Below the pieces are notes generated by a model that worked only from the letters and a program-made list of their open reading frames with translations, was not told the DNA's origin and ran no database searches. Shown here one piece after another: positions 1 to 11,589 of a stretch of DNA of 64,000 nt; within the stretch, counting starts at the first letter, position 1; each line of letters opens with the position of its first letter. Source of the stretch: Escarpia spicata (lineage: Eukaryota > Annelida > Polychaeta > Sabellida > Siboglinidae); NCBI GenBank assembly GCA_963995525.1, contig OZ023208.1, positions 25,260,808 through 25,324,807 of the forward strand, given 5' to 3'. The translations under genes were made by a program, and so were the position numbers.

Positions 1-590
1 TTCAGAAACGTGCTTCTATACAATTTTAGAGGCATTTTGGGGGGAAAGTGGACAGACCATATTTTTAACATAATTTGACGGTCTGAGTCCGATTTTGGTG
101 TCTGTCACATTGTCCCTTCAATCTTCGACCTTCAAAATGACAAATGGCCGCCACCGAGGTAAATTCTGCATATGTTTTGTATATATCGAATTAAAATAGA
201 ACACCAAGGGTATGATCATGCTTGCTCCAGAGCCAGAAGTACTTTTAGTTTTTTTATCATTGTTTATGGCGTCCATCTTTGATTTTGAAAGTGGCAACTA
301 TGTACAATCACAATTTGTGTCATATCTGAACTAACAATGTACAGGTACATATATCATTTATTTCTGTTTCATCCCACACCTGGGAAGCCAGAAATGCCTT
401 TTCATATTTTAAGAAGTGCGTCATATAAAGCTGTAATTATGGTACCGAATGTAGTTATCGAAGGTAATTATTTCACATAATTAACTTTTCACCTCGTCCG
501 ATATCCGTAGTCGACATTTTATTAAAGATTGCGGCTGTCAACAAATGTAGGTTTATATTTAAACGAGGAGTCTGATACTCACTTTCGTGG
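1..590. other. no gene recognised; degenerate repeats
   Basis: AT-rich sequence with recurrent ATGGC(G/C)GCC-like words near 145, 270 and again near 1130, 2030, 2200 and 10900. They look like diverged copies of one repeat and not conserved coding sequence. The stretch 1190-1600 and 1880-2400 is of the same kind. Confidence 0.4.
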
Positions 591-599
591 TGTTTCACA

Positions 600-800
600 T
601 TTCCCGCCACATTTGTATATTTCAGTGTAGCACAGTTCCTTTTTCTGCATGTACAGGTGTTCGCCTTACAGCCTTTCAGACAGCTACACTTCAGCAGTTC
701 CCGACAGGCTTGCGAGGCTTGCGGTAACGTTGTCCACGAGGGTGTCTAACTCTCTCCTCGAGATGTCCATCCCCATCCCCCTGGAGACAGATATTTTATG
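600..800 (-). pseudogene. inverted fragment of the mobile-type gene: cysteine-rich C-terminus
   Basis: On the minus strand this reads LLKCSCLKGCKANTCTCRKR then NC, a cysteine cluster of the C-x-C-x3-C-x4-C-x-C type found at the C-terminal end of the same protein class as copy A. A stretch of about 45 bases (756-800) is the reverse complement of 3677-3722 within copy A, so two fragments of the same gene lie in opposite orientation 3 kb apart. Confidence 0.55.
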
Positions 801-947
801 TCACCTCTGTTAAATACTGACCCCCTTTTCAGTCTCGGTGTCTCGCTTCCGTTCGTCACCAGGTGTCATCTGGTTTGAAAAAAAACGAACATGCACTATT
901 ATTTGCATTTGCAATCCTTAGTTAAGTCACCCACATGTTGGGACACA

Positions 948-979
<32 letters not shown>

Positions 980-985
980 CACAGG
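790..985. repeat. inverted short copy of the GTGC-carrying dispersed repeat
   Basis: Read on the minus strand it gives the CA/GTGC tract, then ttgcaaatgcaaataatagt, then acacctggtgacgaacggaa and ggtcagtattt, the same order as 18040-18545. Confidence 0.65.
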
Positions 986-1609
986 CATTCTGTGAGAAAA
1001 AATGGATGTATCTCAAACTAATTGCAACAAAAGGTATTTTTGCTGTTTCTTACCCAGAATGGTGTCCTTAACAAACAAAAAAGTCCTAAGAAATCCTAGT
1101 CCGGGAACACCTCTAAAACATCGAAACACAAAATGGCCGTCAAAAATCATATTGTTGGTCACAACTATGTATCTAAATGAGGTAGATTCATGAATTAAAG
1201 TTTGATTCCAGTGTTTTCGACATCACAGAAGCCACAAAATATAATATAAATTTTATTTGAATATTCTGCGAAGGTCAACGATCCAAAGTCAAGGTCATGC
1301 AATGCTATACGATGGTGCAAAATACTGATTTCACATTTTCAAATATTCATTATATCTTTGACAACATGTCTGCAACATATTATGTGGTATTTAAAGAAAC
1401 ATAATGCATACTTACGTTATGCAAGAGATGAACAGACCGGATTCACACCAACGCCACGGTCCTATCCAGGGGAGACGTCTAGGCCTATTTAGTATGACTG
1501 GTAACTGCATTAATTTGACGAATCGTGCACCTTTTCATAAAAGCACGAAACTTGGCACATAGTTACAAGTTATCAAGATAAACAATATTTAGACCCCCGG
1601 AGCATCTCG

Positions 1610-1873
1610 CGGTTCGAATCATGTGCGGCGGTGTCGAACCTTGGGCAAGTTTGTTTACTGAACATTGGCTCAGTTCACTCAACTGTATGAATGAATACCT
1701 GGCTATAGTGGTGGATATGTGTGTACAAATAGTCTTCGCGCATTAATTGCAGCGTGGTTAAATGCTTCCCAGAGAAGTCGAGATGGTGTTCGATTGAACA
1801 GGTATGCCAGGGAGTAGTGTAAAGCGCTTTGAACAGTCCTGGGGACTGGATACTACGCTATATAAGAACTTTT
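1610..1873 (+). mobile_element. truncated copy of the tRNA-derived SINE
   Basis: Starts at the B-box (ggttcgaatcatgtg) and continues through cagttcactcaactgtatga, cttcgcgcattaattgcagc, gtcgagatggtgttcgattg and ggactggatactacgctata. Same family as 33876-34190; the A-box half of the tRNA head is missing. Confidence 0.85.
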
Positions 1874-2403
1874 ACTTTGTTTACCCTGTTGTACGTATAT
1901 CTTATGAACTACGCCACCTAGAGCCGTATTGTTGTTGTCAAAATAAAGGTTTGTGGACACCGATTTAAATTTATTCAAATATCTTACATTTGACCTTCGT
2001 TGACATTCATATCTGCCATTTTTAGACAAATGGCGGCCGTTAAAACAAAAAAATTACAAACCTTAAGATCTAAGTCATGTACATAATTATTAAAAATTAT
2101 GTTATTTGTTGTGTCAAACTATAGGTATTCCTGGGTAAATTTATTTATATATATGCTACTTTTAACGTTGTCGGACTTACAAGTCAGGCATTTAAAAATG
2201 GCGGACGTGAAAACCAATTTCCTCATATCTCAAGAACTACGTCACGTAGAACATTCATGTTGGAGTCAAAAATTAATATAGGTAATCGGACTGCAATCTC
2301 AAATATGTTGGTTTTGACCTTCGCTGACATTAACTTCGTCCGTTTAAACATAAAGCCCCTCAAAACCAATGTTTCCATGTGTTAATATCAAAATAGTCCA
2401 GAT

Positions 2404-3765
2404 ATGGCGCGTCTCATCAGGGAATTTGAATCTTCTTCATTTAAAGAATGTGGCAATCCGTTTTATGAACAAGGAAAATATATGCTGGTTATAGACACCC
2501 GAGATGTTTGCTACGAGAGTATTGTTGGCGGTGTGATGAGTATATAAAATATCGGCCAGGGGAAGTACAACACATTTGTCAAAGAGCGCCTGACATATTG
2601 CACTAAACCTCTGGGAGTCCCGATCAAAACAAATAAACTTCGTGTCTTTGCAACGTCGTCCGAAAGAGAAATCCAGCTCCACGATCCAAATATGGGCTGT
2701 CCGAAGTGACTGCTCGTTGTTTCCCCAAATGTGTGTCGCTTGTCAAGTGAGAAACAATGATATTGCAGAGTTCTTCTCATACGCGAACCAAACATGTCCG
2801 CCGTCGCTGTCACGCAATGGGAACTTGTGCACGGGAACGAAGGCAAGTATCACATGACACTTGCAGAAGGTTCTTCCGCTTCAACCAGAAAGTTGTCCGA
2901 CGACTCCATGCGTTGATGTTGTGGTCATTGATGCTACAGCAGCCGTCAACATGTTGAAGTCGCGAACTTCAGCAACATTCGGTGAATATTGAACAACTTA
3001 ATATTATGTCACAACATAGCAGTACATGGAGTGTGTTGACATTGTCTGGGATGTCTACACATATGGCAGTATTAAAGACCATGCAAGGCAACGGAGAGAG
3101 AAGGGTTTTCGCTGTCGTGTGGAGCACGACTCGCCTCTGCCGAGTCAATGGCATGATTTCTTGCTGCGTGATGAGAACAAGACAGAGTTGTTCCCATTCT
3201 TGAGTCACATTGTCGCAAGTCAGTCGTTCAACGACACCGTGGAACTGCAACATCGGTGAATTGTCTCCTATATCGATATTATGCTCGCTTGAGAGAGTGT
3301 GTCAATATCTTTCGTTTTTCGATGCGTTCACCGGATGCGACATTGTCAGCTTTTTTAATGTAAGGGAAAGAAAAGTGCATGGGACACTTGGAATGCCTGC
3401 CCGGAAGCCACTGACGCATTCTGTACTATGTCGAATGCACCATCGTTTCAGGATATGGAGGCTGTAATCTCAACCATCGAGAGGTTCACCATCTTGAAGT
3501 ACGACTAAACAAGCTGTCAAGTGAATGTGAATAAAGCTAGAAGGCAACTGTTCACACAGAAAGGAAGACAAATCAACACAAACCGACACGGGCCGCATTA
3601 CTTCAGCACACCAAGCGTCCCGATCACCAAGGAAGTTAGAGTTGGGGGACAGGAAACCTACTACATCCAGTGCCAGATATCGTGTCTCCAGAGGGATGGG
3701 GATGGACATCTCGAGGAGAGAGCTACCTGGCTCAAGTCTAGTAGTAGTAGGGTTCAGTATTAATT
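2404..3765 (+). pseudogene. decayed copy A: C-terminal half of the multi-copy mobile-type gene
   Basis: Plus-strand relic. It opens ARLIREFESSSFKECGNPFY and LVIDTRDVCYESIVGG (2407-2547) and a stop. In other frames follow VKERLT, RSDCSLFPQMCVACQVRNND (about 2695), FFSYANQTCPPSLSRNGNL (about 2775), AAVNMLKSRTSATFGEY (about 2940), CVDIVWDVYTYGSIKDHAR (3032), PLPSQWHDFLLRDENKTELF (3137) and FFDAFTGCDIVSFF (about 3320). The motif sequence continues where copy B at 11.6-15.2 kb stops: in intact relatives the PDTDV-type stretch precedes the A-F-T-G-C-D stretch. At least four frame breaks make it non-functional. Confidence 0.65.
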
Positions 3766-3770
3766 ATGTC

Positions 3771-5100
3771 AACGCTTGTGAATGAGGGCAGCAACCGTGA
3801 ACAACGCAACAAGGAACAAAGGAAATTTAATGACTTATTACATATTTAGATAACAAAGAACTTCTATAGTAATGATAAAAAAGCAACATTGACCCAGCTC
3901 GGCCGACCCGCTACGTGGAGTCGCATCTCGTCTCGATAGCCGTCTGTAGGCGACGCTCGTCCTCGTTGCGATCGCCTGACACGTGTATCCGCCACACGTT
4001 CGCTCTAACCGCTGCCGGACGCACACTCGAACCGCTGTTGCACCGCACGCTCAAGCCCGGCTCCGCTCGTCCACCACACAAACGTCGGCCCGCAACACTC
4101 GCAGACCCTCCAACCACTCTTGGCCACCCACCGTCATGCTACGACAATCGCATCACTGCCTCCCGTACCCGATTTTCACAACCGGTACTCTTCTGCAACA
4201 CCCCCTTAGAGTTAGAGCACACAAACTTATAACTGGGAACACAACGCTGTTATTGCTTCCCACACAACTTTGCACGTTTACTCTGCCTACCTCTAGGCAG
4301 CAGGGTGGCAGATGCCATTACAACCCTATTACTTTCTCTCATAAACTACACGTGCCCCGATCTTCAAGCTACCCCTTTCCACCTGACAGTTGCTTTTATA
4401 CCGAGTCTTAAACAGCAGAACACATGACCGGATTGAGCCAATAAGATGCGCGATCCGGCAAGAAATGAGCCACACCAAACTAATGCATCGTGAAAACACC
4501 CCTACAACAATGTAATCGTCCACGAGTTAATTATAATCGCGCCCCACTGAGTGCACCTGTACTCGTATATAAATTATTACGTAACGCAATCTGCTCTGTC
4601 TACGACTGGTGGTGCACTAGCCTGACCTTTCTTTCTTTAACAGAATGATAAGGAAATAAGATTCTGTTCTAATATCCACCTAAACAACATCGGAGGCAAG
4701 GATAAAGCTTGACGAAGGTCACACACAGAATTTGGAAAACTTTATTGTGACGTATGCAAACGGTGACGTAGGCCTACCGGGTACGTAGTATTTCATTGTG
4801 ACGTAACGCTTCAGTCATAAGCAGCAGTTTTGTTTTTAAAGTAACAAGAACAGCTGGAGTTAGATATCGCAAAAGTAGCTAGTTGATACTGAAACATAAT
4901 GTAAAACTGCATGAGCTCTATACAGATTATAAGTTATACTGCAGTCACAATTTGATACAATGGCTCTTCAGAAAGTAAGTAAAAATGAAGACAACGAGCG
5001 TCCCTCTTAATATAAATTATGAGCCATTTTCATAATTCATACTTCAAATTTGTAGTTGTAACGCTTCGAACCGCTCGCCTATAATCACACAACCTCACAG
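3771..5100. other. intergenic, no supported gene
   Basis: The segment 3890-4200 is markedly GC- and CpG-rich and gives overlapping open frames on both strands, none with recognisable motifs. The rest is AT-rich and unremarkable. It may be part of a retroelement end, but I saw no diagnostic feature. Confidence 0.35.
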
Positions 5101-5116
5101 ACCGCCATAATCATAC

Positions 5117-5126
5117 GTGCGCGCGC

Positions 5127-5219
<93 letters not shown>
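5117..5219. repeat. (GCAC)n/(CA)n microsatellite
   Basis: A cgcgcg start, about 17 GCAC tetramers, then a CA run. Opposite-frame Arg/Thr/His and Val/Cys/Arg open frames here are artefacts. Confidence 0.97.
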
Positions 5220-5299
5220 ACAAACACGCACCGCTAGGCGCACACGCACACACGGACATCGGGATACTAATAATACACAATATCACCAACTGTCCACGA

Positions 5300-5611
5300 C
5301 AGGGGCGGATCCAGAGAGGGTAGTCTACGGGCGGGGCCAAAAACATCTACTGGCAGCCGACGCAAATTAATATTCGGTGGTCTCAGCCGGACCTTCATCA
5401 CGACTCCACGGTCTCGCTGTTGCTCATTCATAACATCGAAAGGCGGGGAGCGGGGTGCTGTTGAAAATCTTTCGCCGTCGCGTCGCCGTAACAGCTTATT
5501 GTAAACTGAACGGGGGCACATTCCAAAGGTCTAGGAGGGCACCATAACGAGGGGCCCATTTAAAAAGGTCCAGTGGCACGCAAAATTCCACATGCCCCCT
5601 GGATCCGCCTG
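5300..5611. mobile_element. hAT-like MITE
   Basis: Left end CAGGGGCGGATCCAG (5300) and right end CTGGATCCGCCTG (5611) are inverted repeats of the CAGGGGCGGATCC type common in hAT elements. The right copy has lost two Gs. The interior is GC-rich and non-coding. A clean 8-base target duplication is not visible, so the copy is old or its ends are slightly misplaced. Confidence 0.7.
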
Positions 5612-6178
5612 TTCATAACTAGAATGATAGGATGTATACATGTAATTTTCATATGTGTAAAGATTGGTAGAACGAGAGGCGTGGTTGGTAGCTGGTTGAT
5701 CGAGAGTATCGTGGTTCAAGTAGTTCTAGGGCCTAGGCCTACTGTAGTTTTGACATTCGGGCAGCCTCGTTCACTCCATGTTGTCGGTGTCTATTGGAAG
5801 AGACGGTAAAAGTAGTTTTCCTTCTAACCTGTCTATGCGGTCACATCGTTTGCTGCCAAAACAATTGCTCTAAGTCTTATCAGCGAATAGTAAAAGCGCC
5901 ATGAGCTTCTTGAGACAGATGAGACGGCACAGCCACAGGTCTTTTTAATGTTATATTGCAACTGGCATAGCCATTATTACTACGCCATTATTTGTATCAG
6001 TCTGATATGATCATATCTGACAGCCAAACGAGCTGATAGGTTATCGTTTTTAATCGTTACGTAGCGCTTCCCACAAACCCTCACACCCGCGTAACGCTTT
6101 GAGGCGTTTTGTTGCGAACGGAGCATTCAGAGAAGTCAACTCTTGATATAAATATTACTATTAGTATTACTGGTCCAA

Positions 6179-6395
6179 TCGGTTTCTGCTGCACGCAACT
6201 GTGCAGTTTTCATCAACAGTTTCAGAAATCATTCTGCAACGTCTCAATATTATTAACCAGAACCACTTGTTTCATCAATAGCATGCAAACAAAGCGTCAA
6301 ATATGTTGTTTTAGTCAACTACTTGCACTATTCGTAAGATGACATAACTTCACGCGCCAAACGGAAGCACTCGGTTTCTGCTGCATCGTGTTCAA
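6179..6395. repeat. dispersed repeat, first copy (pair with 16560-16776)
   Basis: Contains cggtttctgctgcacg, tttcatcaatagcatgcaaa, attcgtaagatgac and cacgcgccaaacggaagcac. The two copies are in the same orientation, about 10.4 kb apart. Confidence 0.75.
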
Positions 6396-8896
6396 AGTCA
6401 TCACTGTACGACAAACAAGACGCAACACATTGACTTTATAAACATCACGGGCTGTTCGATAACTTTCCTGTGGTGATTAGAGTGAACGGCTGCTTACAAT
6501 GTCGTTCAATAAATTGAAACATTACGTCGACCTTGTGCTCACGGGTCTTGTCCCCGCAATCAAGGCAACATGTACAACATAGCAAAGTACAACTTCTGCA
6601 GTGAACTGGGGTTTTGCGGCTCCATACAAGGTCCAAAATAGAATTGCCTTGATTTTTTGCTGCATTGCGGTATTTAATGTGCATAACATTGAGGCGACTT
6701 CTCAAAAAAAATTGGCACACTAACTCATAAAAATAACGATTTTACAGTTGCTTGAAGTTCTGAAGTATTGTCTATATGTAATCGTCGGAGGACCATAAGT
6801 TATCGTCCGTTTGGTGGTGCTAACCCACAGGTTAATGGTGTTGTATCGTAGTTTTAACTTTCTATCAATGGATAACATGTGGACACATCTTATAACGGCG
6901 AACCTTTGGGGGTACTTATTTATGGTGGTGGGAGTGCGGTGAAGTTTTGTTCGCACTTACTTTAATACTGCCTCTATTTTCTGCATTTGTTGTTATTATT
7001 TGTAAAGTTTTGGGCTATAACTCGACAGTACTCGGACGGTAGCCAATTTATAAAAAAAGTTAACAAATACAATACATTCAAATAAAACATTAATTATGAA
7101 TCGGCAGCACTGTGGTAATATAAAATGTTCAACTGTCCGTCACATTGTCTACTCAGTGTCCATCACATTGTCTAAACACCTCTTGTTCGTAGCAGCAATC
7201 TTGGAAGTATGACGACTCTTGCATACTCATTTCAAGACTAAAAAGTGATATTTCACTATTCTGCAGTTCGTAATGGAACCAATGGCACGATCGTATGTGC
7301 ATTCATGTTGCAGAATTGACCGCTGATTGTGATGATCTTAGTTGCCCTCGACAGGGATGCCTGGTTGTTTTTCCTCGGTCGCTGCTTAAAGATTAACGAA
7401 TAACGTCGTAAAGAACGACACAGTCATGGCCAGCTCATGCGCCTTGACTACCTTCAGAAGGCTGCTGCGTTTGGCAAATCCGGCGTTCTTAACTGCCGAG
7501 CCTGCCTTCCGGTCATGGTGGCGTTGGCTTTTGCTTGTTGCTATGTTAGGTGTTTTTCAATATTGGCCTGTTAAAAAGACAATACAAAACAAGTCAGCAC
7601 AATGCAGTATAACTATTACCAAAGCATTGCGTGACAATCCATGGATCACCATCATTGACTGTGGCCCCTTAAAAAAGCACTATTGTATTTACATTTTGCC
7701 AAAAATAACCCCTCTACAGTGTGAGTAACATACAAAACTTGCATTGGAATGCATAGATGGTATGGTATAGACAGTCTGTTATCATTACCATAAATACCGA
7801 GACAAACCAATTACGCATGTGACACCGCTGCACCCTTCCGGCGCGCGGCGGCGATATTCATTTGCATTACGCGTCCGAAACAAACGCGCATGGCACGCGA
7901 AGAAAGCACCCCATCACATTTGCCGACCCCACATCTGATCCGTATGTATTTTCAGCATATACTGTGAAAATATCATCGAAATCGGAGAAATAAATTTGTT
8001 AACACCCAATACTTGAAAAAAGTTGTCCTATGTTTGCAATGTAAGTGGCAGCAATGCCAAAGTAGGCACTTCAAACGATTCTGCTCGCTACGTAATTTTC
8101 CGTGCGCCGCGATCCGTTCACGATTTAGCCGTGTCGTTTACGCACCGCCCGGGTAGTGCTTTGTTTTAACTCTTGGATTCGCGCGCTTTATCTGGTCGTT
8201 GACGTCATTGGCTGATGGATTCATTTTGCTGGTAAGTCGAAGTTTATTTACGTGTCTTTCTTTTTCAAATTTGACCAAATAATCAGCTAGATTTTATCGA
8301 TTTGACGACATAGCTGTTTTTCATTAGTAAAGTTAGCACATTTGCATTAGTATAAGAAGAAATCGTTTGTGTTTAGCAAGATCTACTAGGTTTATATTAG
8401 TCTGTGTTGAAAAATCTTTGGCGGAATCGGGCGCCATCTATGATTTTGAACAGTTCCAAAGGCAAAGCCAAAGGATCGGATATTTAGGAAATTGCACGTT
8501 TAAAAGCTTATTATTATTATATATGACATGCTGCCGCAGACTGGACATTTGCCGACCAGGCATTCAATCTGTAGATATCTGTGGCATATATGCTATGAAA
8601 ATATAGTGGAAGTTGTAGAAATGGTTTGGTTAACCTGCTTGAATGATTAGTCATATGTTGGTAGTGTAGGCTCTAAATAGCAGTAACCGATTCTGACTTC
8701 TGACACATTATATTCCTGAAATAAAATGAGAGACCCTTTAAAGGTGTAGGATAATTTATTTTAGAAAATGTACACATGATACAAATGACACAAAACCAGT
8801 ATTTGTCTGATAATACAAGATAATTGTTTTATGTGATCTCACAATTACAGCATAACAAGCATTTATGTAAATTGTATTATGAAGGACAGAAGTTTT

Positions 8897-8898
<2 letters not shown>
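6396..8898. other. intergenic, no supported gene
   Basis: No conserved protein or RNA gene was recognised. An open frame of 100 codons at 7426-7728 has a hydrophobic stretch but no family resemblance. The segments around 7910-8090 and 8530-8700 are distantly similar to each other (gccgacc.., atactgtgaaaatat / atgctatgaaaatat), suggesting an old duplication or a shared repeat. Confidence 0.4.

Positions 8899-8963
<65 letters not shown>
8899..8963. repeat. (TA)n microsatellite
   Basis: About 32 uninterrupted TA units in intergenic sequence. Confidence 0.97.
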
Positions 8964-8966
<3 letters not shown>

Positions 8967-9354
8967 CAGAAGTAGGTACATTTACCATTTCTGACCTAAC
9001 AATCGTTCCAACATGTCGTATGATCAATAGTAACATCAATAGCTATTAAATGCAATTTTCCAACACAAAAGTTTATATCCAACACAATATGTAAGACACA
9101 TAATAATTACATGACAGGGTTAGAATTCTAGTTGAATGTCCATCAATCATCACACCTGAACCTGTACTCACTAACTTGAGACATTCTGATCCTGGGTTTG
9201 TCTCAACAGCTTTCTTAGTATTTGTTAATTCCTAAGCCCAATTGTAACTCAGAGATATTTTAATTTCTCTCTTACTTGAGGTATAGTGAAGACATCAACA
9301 TCACACACATGGTTTTCCTTACAGGGAGGTCCTGCATTATAAACCTTTTGTCGT

Positions 9355-10720
9355 TTACTGAAGATGGATTCTTGACAACATTTTCCTTTTTGTGTATTCT
9401 CTGGTTTCTCTTTTCTGATCCTGCAAGTGCAGTTGCCTCAAAGATGCTTTCAGAATACTTGCACAAGCTTCCATTTTATTTGAGTACTGCTTATGCAGAG
9501 ACTTGGCAGTGTCGTTAATTTTTTTCCATCCCTTGACCACTGAATTTCTTATTTCCAAGCTGCTCCGTGATCAACTTAGGAACATAATAAACAAGGCAAT
9601 GCATATATGGAGTGACCATCTTGGTTTCATACCACTTTCTCTTTCCTTCAAGGCTGAGAAAGAGTTTGACCCACTCGATCATTTGCTAGCATGAATATAT
9701 TAGCTGATTCAACTGCATATGTATTGCAGTATTCATTGTTGATAACAGCATACAATGCCACGAATTTCTGCCAAATTTTCACAACTGTTTTTTTGGGGAG
9801 TTGTCATGCAATGCATCCATTTCTGCAAGCCTGGGAGGTAGAAGTTGGAGAAGTTTTCTCTTCCCACATCAAACTTGTGAATTCCAGTCTGCCCACCCCC
9901 TTCCCTGATGCATATCTTGTTTCCCATATTCTAAAACTAACTCCACAGAATTTGATGCACTTTACTAATTCATTGAGATGTTCAACATTGGATTTTGGCA
10001 AAATCCCATTTGTTTCCTTAGGATCAAAATCATTGGCATCTTCTATGAGGTTAGTTAAAAGTCGGTCAGTGATTTCAAGCATCATATGCAGTTCATCAAT
10101 AATTACATGTGTTAAGGGATATTAACAAGTGGTTCTGACCTACGTCCATATAGGCTACTACGAGAATGTTGATACATGTCCTGCACTGACCTGACCACAT
10201 CACACTAATAATAGTTTTCTTGTTTTTTCAAATCCCCTCTCTCATTTGAATGTACTTTACAGTATATACATGCATGGTTAGACGTTGCACCAGCCATTCC
10301 TTGTACCATAAGGAGAAATGTATAATACCCTCCTAAAAATACATCCAGTACCATTTATTCCCCTTTTATGTCAATATATTTTGCAGCAGCTAATTCATTA
10401 ATATATTTGAACACATTTTGAAAAGAAGTCTTGTACAAGATGTATCTTTCCTGTTCCTTAACTACAGCTATTGCATGATGTCATGCTGAGCTACATTTTG
10501 CATCACTAGGAGATGTAAAAAAAAACTCATTAAGCACATGCCAACACTTCGGGCAACACTGGTGCTATCACCATAGAATTTAACAGAAAACTGCTTTGCA
10601 TCTGGATATTCACGTATATTTGATTGGATAGCACATTTCAACTCTTGTTCAACACTGATCTCAGCTTCATATACATTACCTGGAGTTCACTGTATATGGG
10701 AGAGAAGATTCATATCAGTA
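9355..10720 (-). pseudogene. decayed copy of a second mobile-type gene family (minus strand)
   Basis: Read on the minus strand from right to left: EISVEQELKCAIQSNIREYP and FSVKFYGDSTSVARSVGM (about 10670-10540), a broken stretch, then HVIIDELHMMLEITDRLLTN (about 10115-10055), FCGVSFRIWE and RLEFTSLM (about 9940-9850), KIWQKFVALY (about 9780) and a charged tail ending about 9355. Several stops separate the blocks. The order resembles an uncharacterised, multi-copy protein class seen in cnidarians, lancelets and molluscs. I cannot assign a biochemical function. Confidence 0.5.
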
Positions 10721-11257
10721 CGCAATTGTTTGATTAAATAGGACCTGGGGAGACCATCACATATAGTACAGTCGGAAGGTACGCCCCCATGCACCCAGTG
10801 GATTTCTAAATGAAAGTTACTTTTTTGTAACCCTGAAGGTGTCTAATAAACATATATGGATGTACACATTTCGAAATAATGTTCGAAGGGGTCCGTTTGG
10901 CAGCCATTTTAGATTTTTTCTCGTGCGACTGGTAAATCAAGGATATCCATAACTTTTGAACCAGTCATCGTACAAAGACAAATTAACCCACCTTTTCTTA
11001 TAATTGTGGCATGAGGAATCGGTTGAGATGATTCTTTTGACGATTCAACGAGATTTATTGCCTCAAAATGCACATAATACCATATTTTCATGCCTGAAAT
11101 CGAGTCAAATACTAAGTTAAGGATAGGTGATTGCGCTTATGAGTCCAAGAAGAAAAGAAACTACAAAAAAACTACCCACTACGATCAGTATCTACATCTA
11201 CTCAAGTACTATCTACCCGTAACTTACCCTCGACACTACACACTAATGAATTTTCTT

Positions 11258-11395
11258 AATATACAACTATTAATTCACTAAACTTCAACGTTTCATCGGT
11301 AGTCTTCATCAGGTACAGTTTGTCCTTTGCTCGCCAGATGGCGTGGCGGCAGACTTTCCCACACGTTGAAGTGAGTGAATTAATAGTTGTATATT
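11258..11395. repeat. 138-bp hairpin element with 22-bp inverted ends
   Basis: aatatacaactattaattca at 11258 and its reverse complement at 11374-11395 match for 22 bases without mismatch. The 94-base interior has no coding sense. Probably a small MITE or fold-back element. Confidence 0.75.
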
Positions 11396-11589
11396 TTAAA
11401 AAATCGTTTATGTAAATATTATTCCAACTTGACGAACATTTTAACGAATTATATGTGCATTAATTGTTATACTTATTTACATTAGTTTTAAAGTTTAGTT
11501 TTAACAGGGGAGGTTATAACACTTCAGGTGGGCGACAATAGGAGCATTTGTTAGTTTTATGTACATTTAATGTATTGTTTTGCTACTAT

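Noticed and set aside
3915..4411. Overlapping open frames on both strands in a GC-rich patch
   Set aside because: Arg/Pro/Thr-rich in every frame, as expected for CpG-rich non-coding DNA; no motif seen.
7426..7728. 100-codon open frame with a hydrophobic stretch (possible small membrane protein)
   Set aside because: No splice or homology support, and the second half is low-quality AT-rich sequence.
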